Source: a bacterium (lineage in GTDB: Bacteria; Gemmatimonadota; Gemmatimonadetes; Gemmatimonadales; Gemmatimonadaceae). From it: a stretch of 14,164 bases of DNA. Below, one piece after another: positions 12,482 to 14,164 of this stretch (position 1 is its first letter; every line of letters begins with the position of its first letter). Below the pieces are notes generated by a model. The model saw only the letters and a list, made by a program, of their open reading frames with translations, was not told the origin of the DNA and did no database searches. The stretch lies in contig JAJZRK010000070.1 of assembly GCA_021802745.1 (NCBI GenBank), forward strand, positions 1-14,164, given 5' to 3'. The translations under genes and the position numbers were made by a program.

Positions 12482-13360
12482 TCAGGGGCGATCTTCCGAG
12501 CGGTGGAACGTCGCGCCGGCCGCCTGCAGCGGCGGCGCCCAGGCGGCAAGCAGGGTCGCGAGCGCGTCGGGCGTATCCTCGGGGATGAGTCGGCCGGCCA
12601 TCGGGACCGTGCGCAGTTCGGCGCCCGGGATCGCCGTGGCGAGCCGCGTCGCGTCGCCGCTCGCACACCAGGCGTCCTGTTCGCCGCGCAACACGAGCGC
12701 CCGCGCCGTGATCCGACCGACATCCAGCTCTTCCACGTCGCGGTCCGTCACCGCGTTGGCCAGCGCCTGCAGGTGCCGCACGCCGTCGGCGCCGACGAAT
12801 GGCGCGGCGTAGCGTGCCACCAGCCGCGGCGGCATGGCCTCGGCCGACGCGACGGCGCGCGTCAGGAGCGGCTCGAGCCAGGCGGCCGCCCCGAGCATTC
12901 CACGCGTCGCCTCGAAGAGATGCGACGCGGCAACCCGTCCCAACTCGGCGAGGTCCTCACCGCGGGCTCGCCCGAGGGGCGGCGGGCTGATCAGCACGAT
13001 CCCGTGCACGCGTGCCGGGCGCGTCGCCGCCAGCCGCAGGGCCACGGCCGCGCCAAGGTCCACGCCCACCAACGTGGTGCGGCCGATGCGCAGCGCCGTC
13101 AGGGCCTGCTCCACGCAGTGCGCCTGCGCGGCGATGCCAAAATCCCCGTCGGCCGGCCGGTCCGACTCGCCGTGCCCAAGCAGGTCCAGGGCCCAGGCCG
13201 TCACCCGCCCGAGCGGCAGCGCCGGCGCGACATGCCGCCACACGAAGGTGGAGGTGCCGAAACCGTGCAGGAGCACCAGCGGGTGGTCGCCGAAGCCGTA
13301 GCGCTCGGCGTGCAGTTCACCCGGACCGACGGGAATGCGAAGATGGTCGAAGCGGGGCAC
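12482..13360 (-). CDS. Alpha/beta hydrolase with Asp nucleophile position and no catalytic His
   Basis: This 292-aa soluble alpha/beta hydrolase fold protein has the oxyanion motif LLHGFGTSTFVW (His32-Gly33 within it) and the DLLGHGESDRP loop. The nucleophile elbow is GVDLG with Asp101, as in epoxide hydrolases and haloalkane dehalogenases rather than the Ser of esterases. The likely acid is Asp229 (LRGEQDAWC). Where the family has the catalytic His (usually AGHLIPEDTP), this protein reads AGRLIPEDTP, with Arg257 encoded by CGA. Without that His the covalent ester could not be hydrolysed in the usual way, so the protein may be inactive, a binder or mechanistically altered. GTG 13360 is preferred because the longer TTG 13399 start falls inside a promoter-like box. 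The 95-aa gene lies downstream on the same strand behind its own promoter. Confidence 0.88.
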   Translation of the reverse strand: MPRFDHLRIPVGPGELHAERYGFGDHPLVLLHGFGTSTFVWRHVAPALPLGRVTAWALDLLGHGESDRPADGDFGIAAQAHCVEQALTALRIGRTTLVGVDLGAAVALRLAATRPARVHGIVLISPPPLGRARGEDLAELGRVAASHLFEATRGMLGAAAWLEPLLTRAVASAEAMPPRLVARYAAPFVGADGVRHLQALANAVTDRDVEELDVGRITARALVLRGEQDAWCASGDATRLATAIPGAELRTVPMAGRLIPEDTPDALATLLAAWAPPLQAAGATFHRSEDRP

Positions 13361-13396
13361 GGGCGCGGGCGGGAGACGTCGGGCGGCTCGGACACC

Positions 13397-13427
13397 CAAA
13401 GGTAGCCCCGGCGGGGTACCACCGCAG
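13397..13427 (-). promoter_or_regulatory. Candidate promoter of alpha/beta hydrolase
   Basis: Minus-strand TACCTTTG (13404-13397) matches the window's recurrent TAnnTT(T)G box. The -35 position 17 nt upstream holds CTGCGG (13427-13422), a poor match, so the -10 carries most of the evidence. It implies a leader of about 30 nt before GTG 13360. Confidence 0.4.
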
Positions 13428-13433
13428 GGTCAC

Positions 13434-13503
13434 CGCCTGCGGGTCGTCGCCTGCGGGTCGTCGCCTGCGGGTCGTCGCCTGCGGGTCGCCGCCTGCGGCG
13501 CGG
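13434..13503. repeat. 14-bp tandem repeat in a divergent intergenic region
   Basis: Three perfect copies of CGCCTGCGGGTCGT (13434-13475), a fourth with one change (13476-13489) and a decayed fifth (13490-13503) lie between the divergent hydrolase and DsbA-like genes. CCGCAGG (13422-13428) is the inverted complement of CCTGCGG in the first unit (13436-13442) and could pair with it or any later unit. No coding role is supported. Confidence 0.93.
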
Positions 13504-13521
13504 ATTCCTCGCCCGGCCGTC

Positions 13522-13553
13522 TTGAGCCCCTCCCCCCGCGCCCTGTAGCTTTC
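13522..13553 (+). promoter_or_regulatory. Candidate promoter of DsbA-like gene
   Basis: TTGAGC (13522-13527), an 18-nt spacer and TAGCTTTC (13546-13553) fit the TTG-N-TAnnTT pattern of the window and would give a leader of about 20 nt before GTG 13581. Confidence 0.45.
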
Positions 13554-13580
13554 CCCAACCCTTCAACCGACGGTTCCTCA

Positions 13581-14164
13581 GTGGCCAACACGAACAAGCG
13601 TGCCTCGCAGAAGCAGTTCACCTTCCTCATCGTCGCCATCGTCGTCATCGGCGCTGGCGCTCTCGGCTGGGTCGCCACCCGGCCGAAGCGGGGCGGTGAG
13701 GCGGTGGATCCCAACCTGCCCGTCGGCACGGCCCAAGGCTTCCTCATCGGCAAGCCCGACGCCCCGGTCCAGATTGTCGAGTTCGCCGACTTCGAGTGTC
13801 CGGCCTGCGCGCAGTTCGCAATGCTCACGGAGCCCGACATCCGCGCGCGCCTCGTGAACACCGGACAGGTCGCCGTGCGGTTCTACGTCTTCCCGCTTCC
13901 CATGCACCAGAACACGTGGTCGGCCTCCAACGCCGCCTACTGCGCCAACGAGCAGGGGAAGTTCTGGGAGATGCACGACCGGCTGTTCTACACGCAGGAC
14001 CTGTGGAACACCCAGGCGACGTCGAACCCGGACAAGAAGATGAAGGGTTATGCGGCAGACCTCGGGCTCGACGCGGACAAGTTCGAGGAGTGCTACGACA
14101 GCCAGCGGCACTACCCGAACATCAAGGCGAGCGGGGTCGAGGCGCAGAACCGCGGCATTGACGA
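13581..14164 (+). CDS. Membrane-anchored DsbA-like thiol oxidoreductase (3' end outside window)
   Basis: The frame opens at GTG 13581 and runs off the window after 194 full codons. Residues 1-12 are basic, and 13-31 are a single membrane anchor (FTFLIVAIVVIGAGALGWV), leaving the rest outside the cytoplasm. The thioredoxin-fold domain begins with GKPDAPVQIVEFADFECPAC, and its CPAC motif (Cys73-Cys76) marks a DsbA/Thioredoxin_4-type disulfide enzyme. FYVFPLPMHQNTWSASNAAYC and KFWEMHDRLF are typical of the helical insert of this family. Direction of catalysis (oxidase or isomerase) cannot be judged without the cis-Pro loop, which lies beyond the edge. No clear Shine-Dalgarno is visible. The divergent partner is the alpha/beta hydrolase, with a 14-bp repeat between. 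Confidence 0.92.
   Translation, partial: MANTNKRASQKQFTFLIVAIVVIGAGALGWVATRPKRGGEAVDPNLPVGTAQGFLIGKPDAPVQIVEFADFECPACAQFAMLTEPDIRARLVNTGQVAVRFYVFPLPMHQNTWSASNAAYCANEQGKFWEMHDRLFYTQDLWNTQATSNPDKKMKGYAADLGLDADKFEECYDSQRHYPNIKASGVEAQNRGID

Noticed and set aside
12381..12668. Longer start of the 95-aa gene (up to 12668)
   Set aside because: The extension overlaps the end of the alpha/beta hydrolase gene on the same strand in another frame and crosses a good promoter. ATG 12413 also lies upstream of the predicted transcript start.
13434..13503. CRISPR or coding repeat at the 14-bp units
   Set aside because: There are no spacers between units, and no plausible gene covers them. The Arg/Pro/Ala/Gly/Asp frames there have no start context or domain.
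1..14164. tRNA, rRNA, riboswitch, insertion sequence or attachment site
   Set aside because: By eye I saw no cloverleaf, no conserved rRNA segment, no transposase frame and no target-site duplication. A covariance-model scan was not possible here.

Overview
The window is high-GC bacterial chromosome with densely packed genes, weak or absent Shine-Dalgarno sites, several secreted or membrane-bound hydrolases and promoter-like boxes of the form TTG-N17/18-TAnnTT. The style and gene mix suggest a Gemmatimonadota-type soil or environmental bacterium. That is inference: there is no rRNA or other marker gene to prove it. I see no insertion sequence, prophage, CRISPR array, tRNA or rRNA. No gene-free stretch exceeds about 230 bp.

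Layout. Positions 1-200 hold the end of an unrecognised gene. It is followed on + by an exported class A beta-lactamase-fold serine hydrolase (223-1146), an 11-bp repeat array plus GC hairpin (1152-1231), pseudouridine-5'-phosphate glycosidase psuG (1286-2200), a TPR protein (2292-3404) and a two-domain M16 zinc peptidase (3428-6037). A convergent hairpin separates these from a minus-strand block. Read 5' to 3', that block is a cyclic-nucleotide-binding-domain protein (10897-10433), a second and larger copy of the repeat array plus hairpin (10434-10280), a secreted M28 aminopeptidase (10205-8772), a SpeD-fold protein lacking its catalytic residues (8769-8416), a polytopic membrane protein with a large soluble domain (8396-6807) and a DUF2461 protein (6810-6079). 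The last four are packed with gaps of 2 and 19 nt and one ATGA overlap, so they are probably one transcript.

Divergent from the cNMP gene is a + pair: a CDP-alcohol phosphatidyltransferase (10994-11521) and a small exported beta-rich protein (11523-11999). A perfect 13-bp-stem hairpin ends that pair. Next, on -, come a 95-aa unknown protein (12380-12093) and an alpha/beta hydrolase (13360-12482). The window closes with a + membrane-anchored DsbA-like thioredoxin-fold protein, cut by the window edge.

The most striking non-coding signal is the pair of modules at 1152-1256 and 10434-10255. In both, a gene stop is followed by tandem GAGAGACAACA units, then a GGGGC-type hairpin ending in CCCCTT(T)CGT, then a TTGTCTC segment that lies at the promoter of the next gene. 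The arrays have 4 and 10 units. This looks like a dispersed transcript-end/promoter-separating element that is not explained by any standard feature class. Other points of interest are three enzyme-fold proteins with missing catalytic residues (SpeD-like, alpha/beta hydrolase, beta-lactamase fold) and a recurrent promoter box that implies leaderless starts for several genes.
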